Assembly: GCA_019351895.1 (NCBI GenBank)
Contig: JABBOH010000002.1
Span: forward strand, 1-53,314
Source of the DNA: Pseudomonadota bacterium
Lineage (GTDB): Bacteria; Pseudomonadota; Alphaproteobacteria; Acetobacterales; Acetobacteraceae
DNA length: 53,314 nt
Direction of reading: 5' to 3'
Positions 25,152 through 32,695 of this stretch are shown piece after piece (position 1 is the stretch's first letter; each line of letters begins with the position of its first letter). Under the pieces are notes generated by a model. It did no database searches. It saw only the letters and a program-made list of their open reading frames with translations, and had not been told where the DNA came from. A program made the position numbers and the translations under genes.

Positions 25152-27694
25152 TGGGTCGGGCTGCCGCGGGGGCCTCAGCGAAGGCCAAGGCGAAGCCGCA
25201 GGCGGAGAAGCGCACGCTCGAGACCTACAACGCGAAGCGCCGCTTCAACGAGACGCCGGAGCCCAAGGGCAAGGTCGGCAAAAAGCCGGCCCGGAAAGCC
25301 GCGGAACCCGGCATCGGCATGTTCGTGGTGCAAAAGCACGACGCGTCCCGGCTGCATTACGACTTCCGCCTGGAACTCGACGGCGTGCTGCTGAGCTGGG
25401 CAGTGACGCGCGGCCCCAGCCTCAACACCTCGGACAAACGGCTTGCCGTGCGGACGGAGGACCATCCGCTCGAATACGGCGGCTTCGAGGGCATCATCCC
25501 CAAGGGCAACTACGGCGCGGGCACCGTGATGGTCTGGGATACCGGCCGCTGGGAGCCGATCGGCGATCCGCACGAGGAACTCGCCAAGGGCAAGATCGCC
25601 TTCAACCTCTACGGGCAGAAGATGCGCGGCCGCTGGGCGCTCGTGCTCATGCGGAAGGCAAGCGAGAAGCGCGAGAACTGGCTGCTCATCAAGGAACGCG
25701 ACGAGGAAGCCTCCGAGACGCGCGACCTCGTGGCCGAGGAGCCCGACAGTGTGTCGAGTGGCCGGGGCCTCGACGCGATCGCGGCCGAAGGCGGCATTTG
25801 GCGCAGCGGCGAGCATGGCGGCAAAGATCCCAAGGCCGCTCGCGCCAAGCGCGGCAAGCGGCCGAGCTTCATCGAGCCGCAACTCGCAACGCTCGTGGAC
25901 GCGCCGCCCGAGGGTGACGGCTGGCTGTTCGAGGTCAAGTTCGACGGCTACCGCACCGAGATTGCCGCGAGCGGGGACGATGTGCGCGCCTATACCCGCT
26001 CGGGGCTGGACTGGACGGACCACTTCCCCAATGTCATCGCGGCGGCGAAGTCGCTCGACTTGGATGGTGTGTTGCTGGACGGCGAGATCGTGGCGCTCGA
26101 CCCGGACGGGCGCAGCAATTTCGGCGCTCTGCAGAATGCGCTGCAATCGGGACGGCAGGACCTCGTCTATTACGTCTTCGACCTGCTGCGCGAGGGCAGG
26201 ACCGACTGGCGCACGAAGCCCCTGCTCGACCGCAAGGCCCGGCTCGCGGAGATACTGGAGGCGGCGAAGAAGGACGGCGTGCTGGTCTATAGCGACCATA
26301 TCGACGGCAACGGCGCGGCCATGCTGGAGATGGCGCGGGGCAAGGGGCTGGAAGGCATCATCGGCAAGCGCGCCGACCGCCCCTACCGCTCGGGACGCGG
26401 CGAGGCCTGGGTCAAGGTCAAGGTTGCCCACCGGCAGGAATTCATCGTCCTCGGTTACCGCCCGTCGGAGAAGGCGCGGCATTTCTCCTCGCTCATCCTC
26501 GGCGTGCGGGAGGATGGGAAGCTGCGCTATGCGGGCCGTGTCGGTTCCGGCTTCTCGCAAGCCACCCTCGCCGAGCTTGGCGGCATCTTCGACAAGACCG
26601 CCATTGGCAAGCCACCCGCGATCGACATCCCGCGCGAGATCATCCGCGAGGCGAAGTGGGTGAAGCCCGAGCTGGTGGTGGAGATCGCCTTCAACGGCTG
26701 GACGCGGGACAATCAGATCCGCCAGGGACATTTCATGGGTGTGAGATCCGATAAGCGAGCCCGCGAGGTCGTGCGGGAGGAGCCAGTGAAGCCGGAAACA
26801 CCGCCCTCCAAGGATGAGTTTCACGGCGTGCGGCTGACGCACCCGGACAAGGTGCTGTTTCCGGATTCGGGCATCACCAAGCGCGATCTCGCGCATTACC
26901 TGGAGGTTGCCTCGGCGCGGATCATGCCCTATGCGGCCGGGCGGCTCATCAGCCTCGTCCGCTGTCCCGAGGGCATAGACCACGAGGCGTTCTTCCAGCG
27001 TCACCCCGGACGGGGCATGGACGAGGCCTGGAAGCATGAGGCCGTGAAGACGACCCACGGCTCGGAGGAGTATCTCTATTTCAACGACGCGCGCGCCGTT
27101 GTCGCCGCGGCACAGATGAGCGTGATCGAGTTCCATATCTGGGGCAGCCAGCTGAAGACCCTGGAAAAGCCGGACCGCATCGTCTTCGATCTCGACCCCG
27201 ACGAGGGGCTGGGCTTCGCCAAGGTCCGCGATGCCGCCTTCGCCATGCGCGACGTGCTGGATGCGCTGGGCTTGCGCAGCCTCCCGCTGCTCAGCGGCGG
27301 CAAGGGCGTTCATGTCGTCGTGCCGATCCGCCCGCAGCAGGACTGGCCCATCGTCAAGAGCTTCGCCGCCGACCTCGTGGCGCGCATGGTGGAGGCGCAG
27401 CCCGACCTCTACGTCGGCACCATGAGCAAAGCCAAACGAAAGGGCCGCCTGTTCATCGACCATTTCCGAAATGAGCGGGGATCGACCGCGATCGCGCCCT
27501 TCTCGCCCCGCGCCCGGGCTGGTGCGCCGGTCGCCTGGCCGGTGCGGTGGGACGAGTTGCGCACCATCGAGGCCGCCAACATCATGACCTTGCCGAAAGC
27601 GATCGATCAGGTGGCGAAAGCGGATGCCTGGGACGGCGAGGATGCGGCGCCACAATCCCTGACCAAGGCAGTGATCGCCGCAGTGACCCGGTAG
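25148..27694 (+). CDS. ligD: ATP-dependent DNA ligase D (PE-Lig-Pol)
   Basis: This 848-residue enzyme works with Ku to process, fill in and seal double-strand breaks. Domain order is as in Pseudomonas LigD. A 3'-phosphoesterase lies at about 55-200 (HDASRLHYDFRLELDG, GGFEGIIPKGNYGAG). The ligase lies at about 245-535, with adenylated K264 in EVKFDGYR and DGEIVALD. The primase/polymerase lies at about 555-840, with metal-binding D681 and D683 in FDLDPDEG and SGGKGVHVVVP. The first ATG at 25148 overlaps the ku stop; a second ATG directly follows, and either may be used. All catalytic motifs are intact. Confidence 0.96.
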   Translation: MMGRAAAGASAKAKAKPQAEKRTLETYNAKRRFNETPEPKGKVGKKPARKAAEPGIGMFVVQKHDASRLHYDFRLELDGVLLSWAVTRGPSLNTSDKRLAVRTEDHPLEYGGFEGIIPKGNYGAGTVMVWDTGRWEPIGDPHEELAKGKIAFNLYGQKMRGRWALVLMRKASEKRENWLLIKERDEEASETRDLVAEEPDSVSSGRGLDAIAAEGGIWRSGEHGGKDPKAARAKRGKRPSFIEPQLATLVDAPPEGDGWLFEVKFDGYRTEIAASGDDVRAYTRSGLDWTDHFPNVIAAAKSLDLDGVLLDGEIVALDPDGRSNFGALQNALQSGRQDLVYYVFDLLREGRTDWRTKPLLDRKARLAEILEAAKKDGVLVYSDHIDGNGAAMLEMARGKGLEGIIGKRADRPYRSGRGEAWVKVKVAHRQEFIVLGYRPSEKARHFSSLILGVREDGKLRYAGRVGSGFSQATLAELGGIFDKTAIGKPPAIDIPREIIREAKWVKPELVVEIAFNGWTRDNQIRQGHFMGVRSDKRAREVVREEPVKPETPPSKDEFHGVRLTHPDKVLFPDSGITKRDLAHYLEVASARIMPYAAGRLISLVRCPEGIDHEAFFQRHPGRGMDEAWKHEAVKTTHGSEEYLYFNDARAVVAAAQMSVIEFHIWGSQLKTLEKPDRIVFDLDPDEGLGFAKVRDAAFAMRDVLDALGLRSLPLLSGGKGVHVVVPIRPQQDWPIVKSFAADLVARMVEAQPDLYVGTMSKAKRKGRLFIDHFRNERGSTAIAPFSPRARAGAPVAWPVRWDELRTIEAANIMTLPKAIDQVAKADAWDGEDAAPQSLTKAVIAAVTR

Positions 27695-27857
27695 CGTTCC
27701 GAGGCGCGCGGGCCGAGCCCGAGACGCGGGGGAGCAAAGCCGCCAAGCCGGCGCGACAGGGTTCGGGCCTCACGTCGAGCGCGCGTCAGTTCAGGTAAAG
27801 TTCGCTCGAACCGGGCGCTCGGCTAATGTCGCTGCAAGATTCTGAGGAGAGCCTGCC

Positions 27858-28031
27858 GTGTTCCATACCAAACCCTCGCTCTGTCTGCTCGGCCTCTGGG
27901 TGCTCTGCATCGCCGGTCTTTTCGGGCTCGCCTCCTGCGCGGGGGCGGATGACAGTGGCGATCCCCAGTCCTTCAACGCCCACCTCAACGGCATCTATTC
28001 CTCCGCCGCAGTCGCCACCTCGGTGCATTGA
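27858..28031 (+). CDS. small predicted lipoprotein (57 residues)
   Basis: Starting at GTG 27858, eight bases after a good TGAGGAGA ribosome-binding site, a 57-residue protein reads MFHTKPSLCLLGLWV, a hydrophobic stretch, and a lipobox L-A-S-C ending at C27. The mature part is 31 residues, rich in Asp/Ser/Ala, with no known family. Signal, lipobox and translation signals together make it credible as an outer- or inner-membrane lipoprotein resembling entericidin-sized proteins. Its last 47 bases overlap the 3' end of the convergent MFS gene, an uncommon arrangement. The function is unknown. Confidence 0.55.
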   Translation: MFHTKPSLCLLGLWVLCIAGLFGLASCAGADDSGDPQSFNAHLNGIYSSAAVATSVH

Positions 28032-29286
28032 AGAGCCGCCGGCCGGCGGTCCGGTCGCCCGGATTGAGACGCATGAGGTAGCGCGCAGCGACGCCGGCGG
28101 CGGCGAAGCTCGCGGCGGCGCCCGCCGCCAAGGCCCAACGTGGGCCAAACCGATCGGCGATCCAGCCGACGATGGGGGCGCCGACCGGCGTTCCGCCCAG
28201 CACGACCGCGAGGCGCAGCGCCATGACCCGGCCGCGCATGCCGGGTTCGGTCGAGAGCTGCATGAGGCTGTTCGTGGTATTGAGAAAAGTCAGCGCCGAG
28301 ACGCCGATGACGATGAGCGCCGCGCCGAACAGCCAGAGATCGGGCGCGCAGGCGGCGAGCGCGAAGCCCGCGCCGAAGACGGCGGCGCTGGTGCCGAGCA
28401 ACCCGATGTCGGGCTTCGCGCGCCGGGCGGCCAGTAGCGCGCCCGCGACCGTCCCCACCGCCAGCACCGAACTCAGGAAGCCGTATTCACCCGCGCCGCC
28501 GTGGAACACCTTGGTCGCCATGGTCGAGATGAAGATCGGAAAGTTGAGGCCGACGGTGCCGATGAGCGCCAGCATCGCCAGGATCGCGGTGAGGTCCTGC
28601 CGCTTGCGGACATAGTCGAAGCCCTGCGCAAAACTCCCCCGAGCGCGGGCCGTCCGGGCCTCCCTGTGCAACTCGTGTACCCGCAGACAGGAGAGCGAGG
28701 CGATCACGGCGGCGAAGGACGCGCCGTTGACGAGAAACGCCCAGCCGCAACCGAAACGGACGATCATCAGGCCCGCGATGGCGGGCCCGATCATCCGCGC
28801 CATGTTGAAGGAGGTGGAGTTGAGGGCGACCGCGTTCGGGAGGTCGGCCTCGACGACGAGTTCGGAGACGAAGGTCTGGCGCGCCGGCGCATCGAAGGCG
28901 CTGACGCAGCCCAGCAGAAAGGCGAAGACATCGACCTGCCACAGCCGCACGAGTCCGGTGACGGTGAGCAGGCCGAGGCCGAACGCGAGCGCGCCCATCC
29001 CGGCCTGCGTCGCGATGAGAAGCTTTCTTCGGTCGAAATGGTCGGCCGCGAAGCCGGTCCAGGGCAGCAGGAGCAGCTGCGGGCCGAACTGCAGCGCCAT
29101 GACGATGCCCATCGCCGTCGCGTTCTTGTGCGTGAGCACGGCGAGCACGAGCCAGTCCTGGGACACGCGCTGCATCCAGGTGCCGACATTGGAGACGATG
29201 GCACCGCCCGCCCAGACCCGGTAGTTGAAGCCGCGCAGCGAGCGGAAGGTGCCCCCCGCTGAAACGGGCGCGGCCGGCCTAGGCAC
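27985..29286 (-). CDS. MFS transporter (EntS/MFS_3-like efflux)
   Basis: This protein of about 433 residues has roughly twelve membrane segments and the Pfam MFS_3 pattern: VSNVGTWMQRVSQDWLVL at the first helix, then ADHFDRRKLL in the 2-3 loop. The conserved FDAPARQTFVSELV segment and PGMRGRVMAL follow. This branch includes enterobactin exporter EntS and many drug exporters. The start is uncertain: GTG at 29286 overlaps the preceding gene's stop and gives a sensible N-terminus, while the frame is open further upstream. It is the third gene after marR and the isochorismatase-like gene, so it probably exports a compound sensed by that regulator. Confidence 0.83.
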   Translation of the reverse strand: MPRPAAPVSAGGTFRSLRGFNYRVWAGGAIVSNVGTWMQRVSQDWLVLAVLTHKNATAMGIVMALQFGPQLLLLPWTGFAADHFDRRKLLIATQAGMGALAFGLGLLTVTGLVRLWQVDVFAFLLGCVSAFDAPARQTFVSELVVEADLPNAVALNSTSFNMARMIGPAIAGLMIVRFGCGWAFLVNGASFAAVIASLSCLRVHELHREARTARARGSFAQGFDYVRKRQDLTAILAMLALIGTVGLNFPIFISTMATKVFHGGAGEYGFLSSVLAVGTVAGALLAARRAKPDIGLLGTSAAVFGAGFALAACAPDLWLFGAALIVIGVSALTFLNTTNSLMQLSTEPGMRGRVMALRLAVVLGGTPVGAPIVGWIADRFGPRWALAAGAAASFAAAGVAARYLMRLNPGDRTAGRRLFNAPRWRLRRRNRCR

Positions 29287-29842
29287 GCCGACGGTCGAGC
29301 AGCCCGATGATCTCCTGCGTCGTCCCGGTCTCACCGAGGCGCGGGAAGATGCGCGTGACGCTGTTCTCGTGCGCCTCGGCGCTCATGTCGGTCATGGCGT
29401 CGATCGCCAGCGTGACGTGGTAGCCGAGTTCGTGCGCGTGCCGGGCGGTCGATTCCACGCCGGCGGTGGTGGCCACGCCGCCGATGACGACCTGGGTGAC
29501 ACCCTGCCGCTGCAGATAGGCGTGCAGCTCCGTGGTGGTGAAGGCGCCCCAGCTGCGCTTCGTGACGCGGTGGTCCTCGGGCCGGACATCGAGTTCGGGC
29601 GCCAGCTCCGTCCAGTCGGGCGGCAGCCCGGCCACATTGAAGGAGCGTTCAGCGCGGCCGGGGGCGCCACCGTCGACATTGACGAAGACGATGGGCAGCG
29701 CGTGCCGGCGGAAGGCATCGACCAGGGCGCGGGCGTTCTGCATCACCCCCGCGATGGGGTGGACGACAGGCAGGCCGAGGATGCCCTTCTGCAGATCGAC
29801 GAGGATGAGCGCGGTTTGAGTATCGAGTGTGGAGACGGTCAT
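29279..29842 (-). CDS. isochorismatase-fold hydrolase-like protein (cysteine missing)
   Basis: This 187-residue protein has the isochorismatase/nicotinamidase fold. D16 (LILVDLQKG) and K95 (VTKRSWGAF) of the usual Asp-Lys-Cys triad are present, but the position of the nucleophilic cysteine is glycine (G128 in GGVATTAGVESTAR). It therefore belongs to the cysteine-less variant of the family and cannot be an ordinary cysteine amidohydrolase; its reaction is unknown. The ATG at 29842 follows AAGGA. It starts 16 bases after the marR stop and overlaps the start of the MFS gene, forming a three-gene unit. Confidence 0.85.
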   Translation of the reverse strand: MTVSTLDTQTALILVDLQKGILGLPVVHPIAGVMQNARALVDAFRRHALPIVFVNVDGGAPGRAERSFNVAGLPPDWTELAPELDVRPEDHRVTKRSWGAFTTTELHAYLQRQGVTQVVIGGVATTAGVESTARHAHELGYHVTLAIDAMTDMSAEAHENSVTRIFPRLGETGTTQEIIGLLDRRRA

Positions 29843-29858
29843 GGCGGGAGTCCTTGTT

Positions 29859-30311
29859 TCAGGAATCGACGATCCGCCGCAGCAGCACGAGGGCGCGGGC
29901 AAGCTCCTCCTGCTCCGGCAGCGAAAGCTCGGTTCGGATGACGCGCAGAAGCCAATCCTCCCGCGCGGCGCGGGTGGCATGGATCCAGGCACGGCAGGCA
30001 TCGGTGAGTGAGAGGATGGTGCGCCGCCCGTCAGCGGGGTCGGGCCTTCCCTGGATGTGACCCGCCGCTTCCAGGACAGCGGTGATGGCCCCCATGGATT
30101 GCGGGCGCATGGCTTCTGCGCGGGCGAGTTCGGCGACGGTCGCCGGCCCGTCCCGCTCCAGCCGGCTCAGCACGGCGACCTGGGAGCCGGTGAGATCCCC
30201 GGCGCTACCCTGCTCCCGCAACCGACGCTTCAGCTTGCCGGCTAAAACGCGGAGGTCTGTCGCAAGCGCCGCTTCCTGTCCGGACGCGGGCGTATTCGCT
30301 GGCTCGCTCAT
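29859..30311 (-). CDS. MarR-family transcriptional regulator
   Basis: This 150-residue winged-helix regulator shows LTGSQVAVLSRLERDGPATVAELARAE, the recognition helix MRPQSMGAITAVLEAAG and the wing RPDPADGRRTILSLTDA. It is probably a dimeric repressor released by a small phenolic or toxic ligand. It heads the operon with the isochorismatase-like and MFS genes, a standard layout for self-controlled efflux. A perfect palindrome 27 bases upstream of its start is the likely operator. No clear ribosome-binding site is seen, so the transcript leader may be very short. Confidence 0.9.
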   Translation of the reverse strand: MSEPANTPASGQEAALATDLRVLAGKLKRRLREQGSAGDLTGSQVAVLSRLERDGPATVAELARAEAMRPQSMGAITAVLEAAGHIQGRPDPADGRRTILSLTDACRAWIHATRAAREDWLLRVIRTELSLPEQEELARALVLLRRIVDS

Positions 30312-30338
30312 AACGCGAAGCTAGCAGATAACAAGCCT

Positions 30339-30350
30339 AACTTGCAAGTT
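30339..30350. promoter_or_regulatory. Probable MarR-type operator palindrome
   Basis: AACTTGCAAGTT is a perfect 12-bp inverted repeat located 28-39 bases upstream of the marR-like start, inside the 63-base gap after aspS. Its core ACTTGCAAGT is of the size and type bound by MarR dimers. TTGCAA within it could also serve as a -35 element, so binding would block the polymerase. Confidence 0.6.
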
Positions 30351-30374
30351 TACCTTTTCATCGGCGTCGGTGGG

Positions 30375-32162
30375 TCAGCTTTTCACCGCCTTCGGCGGGA
30401 GCACGACAGCGAGCGACAGCTCCTTGAGCCGGGCGGGCGTCACCTCGGCGGGCGCGCCCATCATCAGGTCCTCGCCACCCTGGCTGAGCGGAAACAGGAT
30501 CACCTCGCGGATGTTCGGCTCGTCCGCGAGCAGCATCACCATGCGGTCGATGCCCGGGGCCGAACCGCCATGCGGCGGCGCGCCGTAGCGGAAGGCCTGC
30601 AGCATGCCGCCGAACCGCGCCTCGACCTCCTCGGCCGAATAGCCCGCGATCTCGAAGGCGCGGAGCATGATGTCCGGCCGGTGATTGCGGATGGCGCCCG
30701 AGGAAAGCTCGATCCCGTTGCAGACGATGTCGTACTGATAGGCGTTGATGGTCAGCGGGTCCTGGTCGTTCAGCGCCGCGAGCCCGCCCTGCGGCATCGA
30801 GAAGGGGTTGTGGCTGAAGTCGATCAGCCCCGTCTCCTCGTTCAACTCGTACATCGGGAAGTCGGTGATCCAGCAGAAGCGGAAGGCGTTCTGCTCGATC
30901 AGGCCGAGTTCCTGCCCGAGCTTCGTTCGCACGCTGCCCGCGAATTTCGGCGTCGTGTCGGGCATGCCGGCGGCGAAGAAGACGGCGTCGCCGGCGCGCA
31001 GGCCGCAGGCTGCGGCGATGGCGGCGGCGCGATCCGGCTCCAGGTTGCGGGCGATGGGACCCTTCGGCCCCTCGGCATCCCAGGTGATATAGCCGAGGCC
31101 GCCCGCGCCCTCGCCGCGCGCCCATTCGTTGAGCTTGTCAAAGAAGGAACGCGGACTGGCCCCCGCCCCTGGAGCCGGAATGGCGCGCACCATGCCGCCC
31201 GAGGCCGCTATGCGCGCAAACAGCCCGAAGCCTGAACCCGCGAAATGCTCGGTGACATCGGTGATGCGCAGCGGGTTGCGCAGGTCCGGCTTGTCGGAGC
31301 CGTATTCCAGCAAGGCCTGGGCATAGGGGATGCGGGGGAACGGCGCGGGCGTCACCGCGCGCCCCTGGCCGAACTCCTCGAACAGCCCGGCCATCACGGG
31401 TTCCAGTGTCTGGAACACGTCTTCCTGTGTGACAAAACTCATCTCGAAGTCGAGCTGGTAGAACTCGCCAGGCGAGCGGTCGGCGCGCGCCGCCTCATCG
31501 CGGAAGCAGGGTGCGATCTGGAAATAGCGGTCGAAGCCCGCGACCATGCAGAGCTGCTTGAACTGCTGCGGCGCCTGAGGCAGCGCGTAGAACTTGCCCG
31601 GATGGTTGCGCGCCGGCACCAGGAAGTCCCGCGCCCCTTCCGGCGAGGAGGCGGTGAGGATCGGGGTCTGGAACTCGACGAACCCCTGCTCGACCATCCG
31701 CCGCCGGATGGAGGCAATCACCCCGGCGCGCAGCAGCATGTTGCGGTGAACGCGGTCGCGCCTGAGGTCGAGGAAGCGGTATTTCAGCCGCAGTTCGTCC
31801 GGGTAGTTGTGCTCGCCGGCAACCTGGATCGGCAGCACGTCGGCCGTCGACTGCACGTCGAGCGCACGGACCCGCAGTTCGATCCCGCCCGTCGGCAGGC
31901 GCGGGTTCACCGTGGACGGCTCGCGCGGCACGACTTCGCCCGTGACAGTGATGACGCTTTCGACACGCAGCGCGTCGGCGGCGGCAAAGGCCTCCGAGCC
32001 CGCAGGAAAGACGCATTGCGTGATGCCGAAATGGTCGCGAAGGTCGATGAAGAGCAGGCCGCCATGGTCTCGCTTGCTGTGAACCCAGCCGGAGAGCCGC
32101 GCGGTGGAACCGGCATCGGCCGGGCGAAGGGCGCCGCAGTTATGGGTGCGGTAGGTGTGCAT
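30375..32162 (-). CDS. aspS: aspartyl-tRNA synthetase (probably non-discriminating)
   Basis: This 595-residue class-II synthetase charges tRNA-Asp. The N-terminal OB-fold anticodon domain starts [19 protein letters not shown]. Motif 2 appears as [24 protein letters not shown], the bacterial GAD insertion domain follows, and motif 3 is [14 protein letters not shown]. The histidine in RDHGG (H33) corresponds to the residue that marks non-discriminating AspRS, which also charges tRNA-Asn for later amidation by GatCAB; discriminating enzymes usually have leucine there. That specificity is inference from one site. Length is normal. It lies directly upstream of the marR operon but is functionally unrelated. 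Confidence 0.95.
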   Translation of the reverse strand: MHTYRTHNCGALRPADAGSTARLSGWVHSKRDHGGLLFIDLRDHFGITQCVFPAGSEAFAAADALRVESVITVTGEVVPREPSTVNPRLPTGGIELRVRALDVQSTADVLPIQVAGEHNYPDELRLKYRFLDLRRDRVHRNMLLRAGVIASIRRRMVEQGFVEFQTPILTASSPEGARDFLVPARNHPGKFYALPQAPQQFKQLCMVAGFDRYFQIAPCFRDEAARADRSPGEFYQLDFEMSFVTQEDVFQTLEPVMAGLFEEFGQGRAVTPAPFPRIPYAQALLEYGSDKPDLRNPLRITDVTEHFAGSGFGLFARIAASGGMVRAIPAPGAGASPRSFFDKLNEWARGEGAGGLGYITWDAEGPKGPIARNLEPDRAAAIAAACGLRAGDAVFFAAGMPDTTPKFAGSVRTKLGQELGLIEQNAFRFCWITDFPMYELNEETGLIDFSHNPFSMPQGGLAALNDQDPLTINAYQYDIVCNGIELSSGAIRNHRPDIMLRAFEIAGYSAEEVEARFGGMLQAFRYGAPPHGGSAPGIDRMVMLLADEPNIREVILFPLSQGGEDLMMGAPAEVTPARLKELSLAVVLPPKAVKS

Positions 32163-32315
32163 AAGGACTGGTCCTGGTCATCATCGTGTAAGCGGTCGGG
32201 AGGGCCGGCACACAAGGCCGCACCCCCGCCGCTGTCAAGCGTCCCCCAAGGTTTCTCTGGCCGGCCTAGCCCCGCCGGGCCTAGTCTCACGCCTCGGTGA
32301 ACTCATGGAACACGG

Positions 32316-32621
32316 ATGGACAATGACTCCGGCTGGGCCGCCACGACCATCAGCCTCACGGCCCGTGGACAGGACGACCACCAGCACCACCTGACGCTGC
32401 CCTGCCGCTGGGTCGAGCTGGTCCAGGCGTGGGACGGCGAGAGCGAAGCCTATTTCCTCGTGTCGGGGGTCGATCCCGATGCGCTCACCGCCGATCAGAT
32501 CCGGGATGGAAGCTGGGAGTTCCTCGCCTTCAAGGACGCTTCCGGCAAGGCCCACCGCCACCGGATCGGGACCGTCACACTTGGCTCCTCCGGATCGATC
32601 CGGCTGATGCGGGCGCACTGA
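32316..32621 (+). CDS. hypothetical protein (101 residues)
   Basis: I do not recognise this family. The protein has 101 residues, no signal peptide or membrane segment, and the look of a small beta-rich soluble domain with a W-V-E-L-V-Q-A-W segment and a C-terminal basic RHRIGTVTLGSSGSIRLMRAH-like end. Base composition and codon bias match the neighbours, and the intergenic position between divergent aspS and glgX leaves no alternative gene. The ATG at 32316 lacks a strong ribosome-binding site. Confidence 0.5.
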   Translation: MDNDSGWAATTISLTARGQDDHQHHLTLPCRWVELVQAWDGESEAYFLVSGVDPDALTADQIRDGSWEFLAFKDASGKAHRHRIGTVTLGSSGSIRLMRAH

Positions 32622-32695
32622 TAGGCAGCGCGCTCGGTTGCATGATGCCGTCCGCGGCCTATTTCTGATCACGAACCGTCGATTGGAGAACCGCC

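Noticed and set aside
25175-27655. Long 826-codon open frame antisense to ligD
   Set aside because: In high-G+C DNA the antisense frame of a codon-biased gene is often open. LigD has all catalytic motifs, while the antisense translation has none and no ribosome-binding site.
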